From Porphyromonadaceae bacterium (GTDB lineage Bacteria > Bacteroidota > Bacteroidia > Bacteroidales > UBA11471), in contig JAJQIP010000042.1 of the NCBI GenBank assembly GCA_021199145.1, positions 3,969 through 10,900 of the forward strand: DNA of 6,932 nt. The letters run 5' to 3'. How positions within the stretch are numbered: position 1 is the stretch's first letter; each line of letters begins with the position of its first letter. Made by a program: the position numbers and the translations under genes. The notes under the pieces are model-generated. The model made no database searches. It saw nothing but the letters and a program-made list of their open reading frames with translations, and was not told where the DNA came from. Shown one piece after another: positions 1 to 6,807 of this stretch.

Positions 1-260
1 CAAAAGACATGATTCGCTCCGGAGAGATTGTCCAACCCCAACTCGATGTTGAGAAATCGTTGGCTCGCATTGGCAAGCGATGATCGAAAGAAAGCAAACA
101 TCAAGGTTACCCCGCCCACGACATTGTAGATACCGAAATCCTCTATGCCCAACTTGTCCAAGAGGACCCGGGAGGTGAATAGGGTAATCAGGGCCAAAAA
201 CAGCATCCGTATATACAGGTACACGGTGTTCTTGGCGATACGTTTGCTATTGGAATCCAC
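1..260 (-). CDS. wzx: Wzx-type polysaccharide flippase, N-terminal 86 residues (partial at left edge)
   Basis: Translating the minus strand from a GTG at 258-260 gives an open frame of 86 codons that leaves the window at base 1. The protein begins MDSNSKRIAKNTVYLYIRM, followed by a hydrophobic first helix (about residues 16-30), then SRVLLDKLGIEDFGIYNVVGG and a second membrane segment around VTLMFAFF. The 'SR-V-L-x-LG-x-xDFGIYNVVGG' block followed by 'SQRFLN-ELG' is the familiar start of Bacteroidetes oligosaccharide flippases of the polysaccharide transporter (PST/MATE-like) family, which move undecaprenyl-linked repeat units across the inner membrane. The stop of the glycosyltransferase lies 27 bases upstream in the same frame. 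No ATG lies between that stop and the GTG, so GTG is the only plausible start that keeps the conserved N-terminus. Family assignment is secure; substrate is unknown and the rest of the gene is outside the window. Confidence 0.85.
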   Translation of the reverse strand, partial: MDSNSKRIAKNTVYLYIRMLFLALITLFTSRVLLDKLGIEDFGIYNVVGGVTLMFAFFRSSLANASQRFLNIELGLDNLSGANHVF

Positions 261-287
261 TATATGGGAAAAGTATATACGGTCTTC

Positions 288-1352
288 TTACAGGGAGAAA
301 TAGACCTCCTCGGTCTCTCGGGCGGTCTTGTCCAAGGTGAATAGTTCCAACCGCCTGGCAGCCTTCTCCTTTACGCCTCGAAGCAGGGGGGCATCTTCTA
401 TCGCACGGTTCATCACGGCAGCCATGTCATCTACGCTCTCCGGGCAGAAATAGAGGGCGGCATCGTCCGCCACCTCCCGGAAACAGGGAATATCGCTGAT
501 GATACAGGGGCATCCGCACCGCCAAGCTTCAAGAATGGGCAACCCGAATCCCTCCATCAGGGAGGGAAAGACAAAGGCAAGGGCATGACCCAACAATCGG
601 GTCAGCTCTTCGTCAGAGACAAACTGTTGAATAATACGACCTTCCAAGCCCAACTGTCGGATAAGCGACAACTCTTCCGCTTGAAACGGAAAGCCGGTGC
701 AGACCAAACGAATATCGCCCTGCACCTGCGCAAAAGCCCGAAGGAAGGCCTTGAAGTTCTTATGATAGGCACGAGTGCCGATGTATAACAGGTAAGGGAA
801 GGTGTACGGTGCCGGCCCATCGCAGGCCACCGGAGTGGGGTCTATGCCATGATAGACCACCGTCACCTTTTTCTCATCCAAGTCGTAAAAGTGAAGCAAA
901 TCCCGCTTGGTCTGCTCGCTGATGGCAATGACGGCATCCACCTTTTTCAAGACCTTCTTCCGTCGCCGCCGGATTTTACGGGAATCAAACCGCTCCATCT
1001 TCTCTTGTATCAAATCGTGGATGGTCACCACGACAGGCTTTCCCTTCACGTGTCGGAGATAGTAGGGATTGAGATAGGTAGGATGGAAAATATCGTAATC
1101 GCCTCGCTCCAAAAAATAAAGGGAGATGAGTTGGTCCATCACTTTATAGGCGTTTTTCCGAAGAAAAGGCAGATGTATCTGCGGAAAAGGGTTCAAACGT
1201 CTTACACCGATTTCGGACAAATAGAGGTTTTCGGAAAAGAGGGGTGGCAGGATTCCCTCTACTCGGGTGAAATGGCGGATTAACTCCACATGGTAACGGC
1301 TCACGCCACCGACACGCTGGATGAATCCTTGATAATCGAAAAGGACTTTCAT
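288..1352 (-). CDS. GT4-family glycosyltransferase
   Basis: This 354-residue protein has a two-lobed GT-B layout. An N-terminal acceptor lobe (about 1-170) carries a glycine-rich loop, RVGGVSRY at 13-20, and the stretch PVVVTIHDL near 106-114. The C-terminal donor lobe starts with PYLLYIGTRAYHKNF (186-200), where K198 is the usual phosphate-binding lysine. It contains the retaining EX7E motif in EGFGLPILE (E267 and E275), then SDIPCFREVADDAALYF. These are hallmarks of CAZy family GT4, which transfers a sugar from a nucleotide donor with retention of configuration, here probably onto the lipid-linked repeat unit at the cytoplasmic face. Length is normal for the family. It starts at an ATG 13 bases after the phosphatase stop and ends 27 bases before the flippase, so it belongs to the same operon. 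The sugar and linkage cannot be told from sequence. No signal peptide or membrane helix is evident. Confidence 0.9.
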   Translation of the reverse strand: MKVLFDYQGFIQRVGGVSRYHVELIRHFTRVEGILPPLFSENLYLSEIGVRRLNPFPQIHLPFLRKNAYKVMDQLISLYFLERGDYDIFHPTYLNPYYLRHVKGKPVVVTIHDLIQEKMERFDSRKIRRRRKKVLKKVDAVIAISEQTKRDLLHFYDLDEKKVTVVYHGIDPTPVACDGPAPYTFPYLLYIGTRAYHKNFKAFLRAFAQVQGDIRLVCTGFPFQAEELSLIRQLGLEGRIIQQFVSDEELTRLLGHALAFVFPSLMEGFGLPILEAWRCGCPCIISDIPCFREVADDAALYFCPESVDDMAAVMNRAIEDAPLLRGVKEKAARRLELFTLDKTARETEEVYFSL

Positions 1353-1365
1353 CTTGAGGGTAAAT

Positions 1366-2100
1366 TCACCGGAGTATCCCCGCCTTTCCGATAAAGGCCG
1401 GAGCGAAATCTTTCGGGGATGCCTTTTCAGGGAAACTACGCCGACGGTGCAAATCTGTCCCGTACACCTCCACCATCTCCCGCTTCAACAGCCATCGGGC
1501 CTTCTTCTCGGCCACCGGACCATAGAGCCCCAAGAGGGAAAAAAGATTGAGTTGGAAAAGAATGCCCTGTTCCCGTAACTTCTTATATTCCTTTTCCGCC
1601 ATATAGACATACCGTTCGGGATGGGCAAGCAGGGGATAGTAGCCTTTGGACTTAATCTGTTCCAACAGATGATATAGTCCGTTCGGCGGACTGAAATAGC
1701 TGGTCTCGACCAGCAAATGGGTCCCTCTCTCCCCGATGGGTAACAGGTCGTTTTCGTTCAACCGTTTGACAAAGAGGTTGTCGAGCATATTCTCGGCCGC
1801 CAACCGCAACGTTACACGGCCTTCGGGGACCTTTTCCCCCGCATCTTCTCCGTAATAGGCGCTGCACAAGGCGGCAAACCGTTCCCGTAAAGCGGCCGTC
1901 GTATTGGGAATGTCCTCCATGATATGGGGAGTGAGCCATACTTGCTCTATGCCCAACCGTTCGTATAACCGCAGGATTTCCAACGATTCCTCCAACGTCT
2001 GTACCCCATCGTCGACACCCGGCAGGATATGGCTGTGCCAATCGGTGAAACCCGCAAAAAATCTACTCTCTTCTATTCTTTTTTTCCGGAAAGGCCACAT
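1366..2100 (-). CDS. PHP-type tyrosine-protein phosphatase (CpsB/CapC/YwqE family)
   Basis: The protein is a metal-dependent phosphatase of the PHP fold. It is predicted to remove phosphate from tyrosines of the kinase encoded just upstream. From the ATG at 2098-2100 it has 244 residues, the usual family size. The full set of metal-site motifs is present in order: TDWHSHILPGVDDG (19-32, H22 and H24), LTPH (56-59), AAEN (101-104), LLVETSY (129-135), LAHPERY (158-164) and GTDLHR (214-219). These match CpsB of streptococci and YwqE of Bacillus, not the low-molecular-weight Wzb phosphatases of enterobacteria. The frame is open further upstream to a TTG at 2133, but the ATG gives the better start because the conserved region begins 18 residues later. 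The kinase stop is 45 bases upstream and the glycosyltransferase ATG 13 bases downstream. No signal peptide, so it acts in the cytoplasm. Confidence 0.9.
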   Translation of the reverse strand: MWPFRKKRIEESRFFAGFTDWHSHILPGVDDGVQTLEESLEILRLYERLGIEQVWLTPHIMEDIPNTTAALRERFAALCSAYYGEDAGEKVPEGRVTLRLAAENMLDNLFVKRLNENDLLPIGERGTHLLVETSYFSPPNGLYHLLEQIKSKGYYPLLAHPERYVYMAEKEYKKLREQGILFQLNLFSLLGLYGPVAEKKARWLLKREMVEVYGTDLHRRRSFPEKASPKDFAPAFIGKAGILR

Positions 2101-2145
2101 CTCGCACAAAAGGGAATCCGCTTTTCCCCACAAAGAAAACGTTGT

Positions 2146-4629
2146 TTACTGCTCGTCCGAATCGGCTGATTTGCTCTTCTTGCTCCGTTTCTCTTTCACG
2201 CCATAACCATAGCCATAACCGTATCCGTAACCATAATGGTGGCCGTATCCATACCCGTACCCATAGCCATAACCATATCCATAACGGTGGCCATAGCGGG
2301 CGTGACTTTCGGTTCCGTTCAGGATAAGACCCATGTTCTTGTACTTCTCCTCTTTGTAGAGGGCTTCCAAGGTAGGCAACATCTCCCGTTCGAGCAATCC
2401 GGCACGGACGACGAAGAGGGTCCGGTCCACCCACTTGGCGATAATCTGCGTATCGGCGACAATCTCGATAGGAGGACAGTCAATCAATATATAGTCGTAC
2501 TGTTCCCGGAAAGCGGTTATCATCTCTCCGAACCGGACATCGAACAACAATTCGGCCGGATTGGGTGGAATCATTCCCACAGGCAACAGATACAGTTCTC
2601 CATATTTCTCTCTTTGGATAATGATATCGGAAAGTTTCTCGACCCGTCCACCCAAGTAGTCGCTCAATCCCACCTTGGGAGAACCGGCATAAGCGGATGC
2701 GGTTCCTTTCCGTAAGTCACCGTCAATCACCAACACCCGTTTTTTCTTGATGGCCAAGCTCACAGCAATATTGGCTACGAGGAAAGATTTACCGCTACCA
2801 GGATTGAACGAGGTCACGGCAATGACCTCTCCTTTTCCATTTTCCCCGCACATGAATTCCAAGTTGGTACGCAATACTCGGAAGGCTTCGTTGATGACAT
2901 CTCGGCCACCGGCTTTGACCACAAGGAGACCTTTCTCCGTATCCTCTTTTTTCCTGAATCCGAAAAATCCTTTCTTCTTTTGATACAACGGCACCTCCCC
3001 GACAAACGGCAAGGTGAGGTTTTCCAAATCCTTACGACCCCGTATCTTCGTATACATCACCTCCCGCAAGAAAATGATGCCTCCCGGAATAAACAACCCG
3101 ATGACAATGGCAATCAACAGAATCTTCTTCTTGGCAGGGGCTGTCGGTAACATGCTTCCGTACGGCGGAGTGATGACCTGCGTGTTATAGGAGGTGAAAG
3201 CTTGTAACAACTCGTTGTCTTCCCGCTTTTGAAGGAGGAACAGATAGAGGGCCTCCTTCACCTTCTGTTGCCGTTCTACAGAGAGAAGGTATTTCTCTTG
3301 TGTAGGACTGGCGGCGATACGGTCGGTATTCGTCTTATTAACCTCCTGCAGATTCCGTATCTGGGTCTCGATAGCTACAATCTGGTTGTCGACGGAGATG
3401 GCGACAGCCTCACGGAGTTTGACCAATGCCTGGTCCATATCCACGACAAGGGGATTTCGGGGACTACTGTTGGCCGCCAAGCTGTTGCGTTGGAGCAACT
3501 GCTTGTTATAGTCCGAAATCTGGCTCTCTATGGAGGTACTTCCTATCCCCACACCGGCCGGCAACAACTGTCCGGAGGCGGACATGTTGGAGATACAGCT
3601 CCGGACGTAACGTGCCATATAGAGTTGGTTGTTCAACTCCAACATCTGGGTTTCGGTCTGACTGCTTTGCGTCATATACATATTGGCGGCCGTCTGCACA
3701 TCGGGCAACAGGTATTCGCTCTTATAGGCGGAAATCTCTTCGTCCACCCCGCTCAGTTCCTGTTCGATTAGTCCGAGTCGTCCGTTAATGAAGAGCGAAG
3801 TACTGACAACCTCCTGATTCTTGTTCTTCATCCAACTCTCGTTATACACCGAGAGCAGAGTGTTCAACACATCTTCCGCCCGTTGGATGGAGACATCCTT
3901 GAAGGTGACTCGGATAACTGTGGATTTGTCATCGACCAACTCAGCTCCAATCTTCTCCATATAGGCATCGATAACGTCGTGCAATCCCGACCGATACACT
4001 TCGAGGGTATAAACCTCTTCACCGATATAGTAAGGGGTCGGCAGAAAGGCCAACCGTCCTATCGGAGTCGAAAGGGTATCGGGGAGTCCATCGGAAAGGG
4101 TTATTTCTCCCGGAATCTCCTCCCCAAGATAGGTGAATTGTGAAAGTGCGGCGACACCGTCTTCTCCCATCTGAAGGATGAAACTGGCCGCCTCCTCATC
4201 GGTAAGGTCTATAAAGTCTACCGAAACAGGCCGCTCGACGCCATAGGCGACCTCCTTGCGGAAAAGACCGGGCATGAGATACTCTGTCTCCAAATGCAGC
4301 CGCTTGACCATGTCCTCCACAAGGGCGGGGGAACGCAGGGTAGCTAACTCGTTGTACACATTGGCATCCGTATTGGAAAAACCTAATTCGGATAACATCG
4401 ACGACAAATTGCCCGTCGCACTCTTCCCCTTGGAATCCTCCTTGATTAATATGTAGACAAATCGAGTATAGACCGGTGGAGTACGCAATAAATATACCAC
4501 GGCCAAGACAAGGACGACAAAAAGAGAGAGGACAAACCAGCGCCATTTGGCCAGACAGAGGGAGAGCAGACTCCCGATATTGATTTCTACCTCTCCTTGC
4601 TCGTTATTGGTTGTATTGGATGAAGCCAT
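2146..4629 (-). CDS. wzc: Wzc-like polysaccharide co-polymerase and BY-type tyrosine kinase
   Basis: This inner-membrane protein controls polymer chain length and export and phosphorylates itself on tyrosine. From the ATG at 4627-4629 it has 827 residues. A first membrane helix (about 28-48, RWFVLSLFVVLVLAVVYLL) opens the Wzz domain. A long periplasmic part with helical, probably coiled-coil stretches (about 280-440) follows. A PTAPAKKK motif leads into the second helix (about 502-521). The cytoplasmic kinase has FRVLRTN (about 583-589), Walker A SFNPGSGKSF (607-616, K614), Walker A' VLVIDGDLRKG (632-642) and Walker B YILIDCPP (713-720). Fused kinase and membrane domains are the Gram-negative form. 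The C-terminal tail holds 14 tyrosines alternating with glycine (about 779-810), then a basic and acidic end. The frame is also open to a TTG at 4651-4653 that would overlap the preceding gene by 8 bases; the ATG after the A-rich stretch AAAAAACAGAAAAAGATT is preferred. Confidence 0.93.
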   Translation of the reverse strand: MASSNTTNNEQGEVEINIGSLLSLCLAKWRWFVLSLFVVLVLAVVYLLRTPPVYTRFVYILIKEDSKGKSATGNLSSMLSELGFSNTDANVYNELATLRSPALVEDMVKRLHLETEYLMPGLFRKEVAYGVERPVSVDFIDLTDEEAASFILQMGEDGVAALSQFTYLGEEIPGEITLSDGLPDTLSTPIGRLAFLPTPYYIGEEVYTLEVYRSGLHDVIDAYMEKIGAELVDDKSTVIRVTFKDVSIQRAEDVLNTLLSVYNESWMKNKNQEVVSTSLFINGRLGLIEQELSGVDEEISAYKSEYLLPDVQTAANMYMTQSSQTETQMLELNNQLYMARYVRSCISNMSASGQLLPAGVGIGSTSIESQISDYNKQLLQRNSLAANSSPRNPLVVDMDQALVKLREAVAISVDNQIVAIETQIRNLQEVNKTNTDRIAASPTQEKYLLSVERQQKVKEALYLFLLQKREDNELLQAFTSYNTQVITPPYGSMLPTAPAKKKILLIAIVIGLFIPGGIIFLREVMYTKIRGRKDLENLTLPFVGEVPLYQKKKGFFGFRKKEDTEKGLLVVKAGGRDVINEAFRVLRTNLEFMCGENGKGEVIAVTSFNPGSGKSFLVANIAVSLAIKKKRVLVIDGDLRKGTASAYAGSPKVGLSDYLGGRVEKLSDIIIQREKYGELYLLPVGMIPPNPAELLFDVRFGEMITAFREQYDYILIDCPPIEIVADTQIIAKWVDRTLFVVRAGLLEREMLPTLEALYKEEKYKNMGLILNGTESHARYGHRYGYGYGYGYGYGYGHHYGYGYGYGYGYGVKEKRSKKSKSADSDEQ
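2200..2295 (-). repeat. Tyr-Gly coding repeat in the kinase C-terminal tail
   Basis: This stretch encodes 14 tyrosines. One isolated Tyr-Gly comes first, then after His-Arg a block of seven Tyr-Gly pairs, then His-His, then a block of six Tyr-Gly pairs. At DNA level it is an imperfect 6-base repeat. Both Tyr codons (TAT, TAC) and all four Gly codons are mixed, so it is not a pure microsatellite. BY-kinases carry a C-terminal tyrosine cluster that is phosphorylated in trans between subunits, and this is the matching position. Codon mixing suggests that selection holds the protein pattern rather than recent slippage having created it. Confidence 0.9.
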
Positions 4630-4645
4630 AATCTTTTTCTGTTTT

Positions 4646-5491
4646 TTAATCAATTAAATTAGATACGAGAACACCTACGGAAGTTAGCAGGGAGGCCAAC
4701 GAAATCCAGAACGAAGTGGAACGTACATTGTTGCCGTTGACCGTCGACTGACGTGCCCGGACGGGGTTTGGTTCCACATACACGACATCGTTCTGCCGCA
4801 GGTAATAGACCGGAGAATTGAACAACTGCTCCACCGAGCGCAAATCCACTCGGTAGGCCTGTCGCACGCCACCGTCTTCCCGCAACACGACAATTCCGTC
4901 ACGCCGACCGTAAATAGTCAGGTCGCCCGCCAGACTAAGGGCATCCAATACGGTAATCCGGTCTCGGTCAATATTGTACCGACCCGGCTTGCTCACTTCC
5001 CCCAACGCAAAAAAACAGAGATTGGCAAATTCCACCGTAACGACCGGATCCTTGACGAGATTCTGGCTAATCAGCTCCTGTTTGATGCTGGCAGCAACTC
5101 CGCCACGGGTCATTCCTTCGACATAAACCGAACCAAGTATCGGGAAATCGATATAGCCCAACGAGTCCACCGTATAACTCGATACCTGCTGGCTCTGACT
5201 CAAGCTCGAACTTTCGTTCTGCCCCACCCGATGGGTGACTATGGGCAGGTTGAACAAGTCGGCCAACTGATAATCCTTGCTGTTGACTATAATGGAGATT
5301 TTATCTCCCGGCCGGAGAACAATCTGGGAAGAATCTGAAGTCAGACCGGTGACGACATCCTGAAGATCCTGAAAGTAAATAATATCTTTGGTCGTGGAAC
5401 ACGACACCGTAAACAGCGCAACAGAAATAAAAAATAAGCAATTTCTGATTTTCAACTTTTTAGAAAATTTGTTTTCCATTTTTAACCTCAT
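4646..5491 (-). CDS. wza: Wza-like outer-membrane polysaccharide export lipoprotein
   Basis: The protein is predicted to form the outer-membrane exit channel for the polymer and to dock on the kinase in the periplasm. It has 281 residues. A lipoprotein signal peptide (LFFISVALFTVSC) puts the acylated cysteine at 31. The Poly_export domain follows (about 55-155), with LRPGDKISIIV (59-69) and VDSLGYIDFPILGSVYVEG (108-126). One SLBB-type domain (about 160-240) contains FALGEVSKPGRYNI and VLDALSLAGDLTIYGRRD. The C-terminus is a hydrophobic helix (about 261-280), placed where E. coli Wza has its membrane-spanning helix. It is shorter than E. coli Wza (about 380 residues) because only one SLBB domain is visible, as is common in Bacteroidetes. 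A second in-frame ATG at 5477-5479 is preceded by GAGG at a good distance and may be the real start; the signal peptide works from either. Gaps: 45 bases from the antiterminator, 16 to the kinase ATG. Confidence 0.92.
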   Translation of the reverse strand: MRLKMENKFSKKLKIRNCLFFISVALFTVSCSTTKDIIYFQDLQDVVTGLTSDSSQIVLRPGDKISIIVNSKDYQLADLFNLPIVTHRVGQNESSSLSQSQQVSSYTVDSLGYIDFPILGSVYVEGMTRGGVAASIKQELISQNLVKDPVVTVEFANLCFFALGEVSKPGRYNIDRDRITVLDALSLAGDLTIYGRRDGIVVLREDGGVRQAYRVDLRSVEQLFNSPVYYLRQNDVVYVEPNPVRARQSTVNGNNVRSTSFWISLASLLTSVGVLVSNLID

Positions 5492-5536
5492 TACAAAATT
5501 TCGTATATAGTATAGTTCAGGTAAAACACGACATCT

Positions 5537-6637
5537 TCATCGGGTATGCCCCAACCATCGGTCATAATCGTCCAACCGACTTACCAATTGTGATTTGAAC
5601 TTCTTGGGATGCGCCTCTTTTCGCCAAGGAGCGACAAGGGCATGCGCCTGACCGTAGTAAATACTGTTGTCGGTACACCCGTAGAGGGTAACGAGCAAAA
5701 GGGCCCGTGCCTGTTCCGCCTTGACAAGGGGCAACAGCGTCTGAATCATGCCGATGAGCTGGTCTCTCTCCTGCCGCTGCTCGGTTACCGTATAAGCCAA
5801 AAGCAACAACGAATAGAGCCTACAACGCAACACATCGGAATCCACCTGCAAACGGCTATATTGGGTCAACACAACTGTAGCCAGGTGGCGGTCTTCCGAG
5901 GTCACCCCCTCTTTCCCGTAATAACGGCAAAGGGATTCGTGCATTCTTTTATAGGGAGTATCGTTTTCCAAGCGGGCATAATGGTGCTTATTGCCGGTAT
6001 TCAGCGCAATCACTTCGTATTGGCCGGGTAACACACGCAACAGCGGTACCCACAGCCAATTCTCCACGCACACCATGACATCCTTGTGCCCGATTCCCGG
6101 CGTAATGACGACACTCGCCTCCATTCCCTTGAAGATTCCTTCGGTAATGCGCACCTTATCCCCCTTTACCAACTTGCCGGGGTCGGGCATATAGACGGGC
6201 AACACATCGGAATAAGACCGGGCCACCCACCGAAGATTCTCCATCACCTCGTCCGTAAGGTAAGGGTAATATCCCCCCTTCTCATCTTTTACACGGGGCA
6301 GGAAATTATATTGTGGCAATTGCTGTTTGATTTGATAGATTTCACTCTCGGATGTCCGGACAAAAACATAATTGTAGAGTAACGGACGATGGGTCTTGAC
6401 AATGACCCCATCCACCTTCTTCACCTCCACAAACGAAGGGGCGAAATACTCAAAAGGCTTTTCCCCGTTCTTAATCCGACGGTCGAGTTCCGCTTGCAGA
6501 CCGTTCGCCAACCCTTTGTGACAGAAGGGCAACACCAGCACATACCATCGAATGGCATATCGGTTTTCCCGCCTGTCCACCCTCCTCGAAAGGGGGGAAG
6601 CTACGACGTTGGTTTTTCCGGAAACAAGACCTTTCAT
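5537..6637 (-). CDS. UpxY-like NusG-family transcription antiterminator with long C-terminal extension
   Basis: This is a NusG paralogue, predicted to bind RNA polymerase in the operon leader and suppress early termination so that the long capsule operon is read to its end, as described for UpxY proteins of Bacteroides fragilis. It has 366 residues. After a 29-residue basic N-terminal arm, the NGN domain (about 30-140) begins at RWYVLVLPF and contains RPLLYNYVFVRT (84-95). The KOW domain (about 155-210) contains LVKGDKVRITEGIFKGMEASV (156-176). Typical UpxY proteins end shortly after this. Here about 150 further residues follow, mostly helical, with LLLVTLYG (313-320), QAHALVAPW (330-338) and LVSRLDDYDRWLG at the end. 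This extra part resembles by eye the small UpxZ proteins often encoded just after upxY, and no separate upxZ is present here. It is the first gene of the operon. The ATG is preceded by an A-rich stretch with no strong Shine-Dalgarno sequence. Confidence 0.88.
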   Translation of the reverse strand: MKGLVSGKTNVVASPLSRRVDRRENRYAIRWYVLVLPFCHKGLANGLQAELDRRIKNGEKPFEYFAPSFVEVKKVDGVIVKTHRPLLYNYVFVRTSESEIYQIKQQLPQYNFLPRVKDEKGGYYPYLTDEVMENLRWVARSYSDVLPVYMPDPGKLVKGDKVRITEGIFKGMEASVVITPGIGHKDVMVCVENWLWVPLLRVLPGQYEVIALNTGNKHHYARLENDTPYKRMHESLCRYYGKEGVTSEDRHLATVVLTQYSRLQVDSDVLRCRLYSLLLLAYTVTEQRQERDQLIGMIQTLLPLVKAEQARALLLVTLYGCTDNSIYYGQAHALVAPWRKEAHPKKFKSQLVSRLDDYDRWLGHTR

Positions 6638-6675
6638 GCGAAATCGTTCTTAATTTTCTTCTCTTATAAACACTT

Positions 6676-6807
6676 CTATGCCATTTCAGACAGTTTATTT
6701 ATTTGTCTGAAATACAGCACTTTGGACTCTTCCTTACGGAGAATTCTTGAAAATTTCATTCTATCTTCACCTTGCAGGAAAACAGGGAAACTTTCCCCTT
6801 TTTTCAT
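6676..6807 (-). CDS. Possible 43-residue leader peptide upstream of the antiterminator
   Basis: An ATG at 6805-6807 opens 43 codons ending in TAG at 6676-6678, that is 38 bases before the antiterminator ATG. The peptide starts MKKGESFPVFLQGEDRM and ends YFRQINKLSEMA. It is basic to mixed in charge, with no signal peptide or known motif. An internal ATG at 6757-6759 could start a 27-residue version, and the frame is open a little further to a GTG. The last codons run through the inverted repeat at 6683-6713, so translation would affect folding of the hairpin. I do not recognise the peptide. An ORF of this length can arise by chance in about 300 bases; it is listed because of its position between presumed promoter and regulator gene. 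Confidence 0.22.
   Translation of the reverse strand: MKKGESFPVFLQGEDRMKFSRILRKEESKVLYFRQINKLSEMA
6683..6713 (-). promoter_or_regulatory. Perfect 10-bp inverted repeat (hairpin or operator) in the leader
   Basis: ATTTCAGACA at 6683-6692 and its exact complement TGTCTGAAAT at 6704-6713 enclose an 11-base AT-rich loop. The repeat lies 45 bases upstream of the antiterminator start. No T run follows it on either strand, so it is not an ordinary intrinsic terminator. In RNA it could be a pause or recruitment hairpin for the NusG-like protein; in DNA it could be a protein-binding dyad. Confidence 0.55.
6785..6797. promoter_or_regulatory. Short dyad GGGAAA-C-TTTCCC
   Basis: Two exactly complementary 6-base arms are separated by one base, giving a 13-base near-palindrome. 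One base of loop is too small for an RNA hairpin without opening the inner pairs, so a protein-binding site is the more likely reading if it has any function. Such a short dyad can occur by chance. Confidence 0.2.

Noticed and set aside
849..1283. Plus-strand open frame of 144 codons opposite the glycosyltransferase
   Set aside because: The minus-strand frame carries all GT4 motifs; the plus-strand translation resembles no family.
2101..2133. Extended phosphatase start at TTG (2133)
   Set aside because: It adds 11 residues with no family similarity, uses a rare start codon, and an ATG sits close to the conserved domain at 2098-2100.
2200..2295. CRISPR array or tandem-repeat mobile element suggested by the regular repeats
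   Set aside because: The period is only 6 bases with no spacers, it stays in frame, and it encodes the expected tyrosine tail of a BY-kinase.
3229..3771. Plus-strand open frame of 180 codons inside the kinase gene
   Set aside because: It lies wholly opposite the periplasmic domain of the Wzc-like protein and its translation is low in recognisable motifs; it is a shadow of the real gene.
4630..4653. Extended kinase start at TTG (4653), overlapping the export gene
   Set aside because: The ATG at 4627-4629 has an A-rich upstream stretch typical of Bacteroidetes and avoids the overlap; the eight extra residues are only a lysine-rich run.
6683..6713. Rho-independent terminator at the leader inverted repeat
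   Set aside because: Neither strand has a T run after the stem and the stem is AT-rich, so classic intrinsic termination is unlikely.
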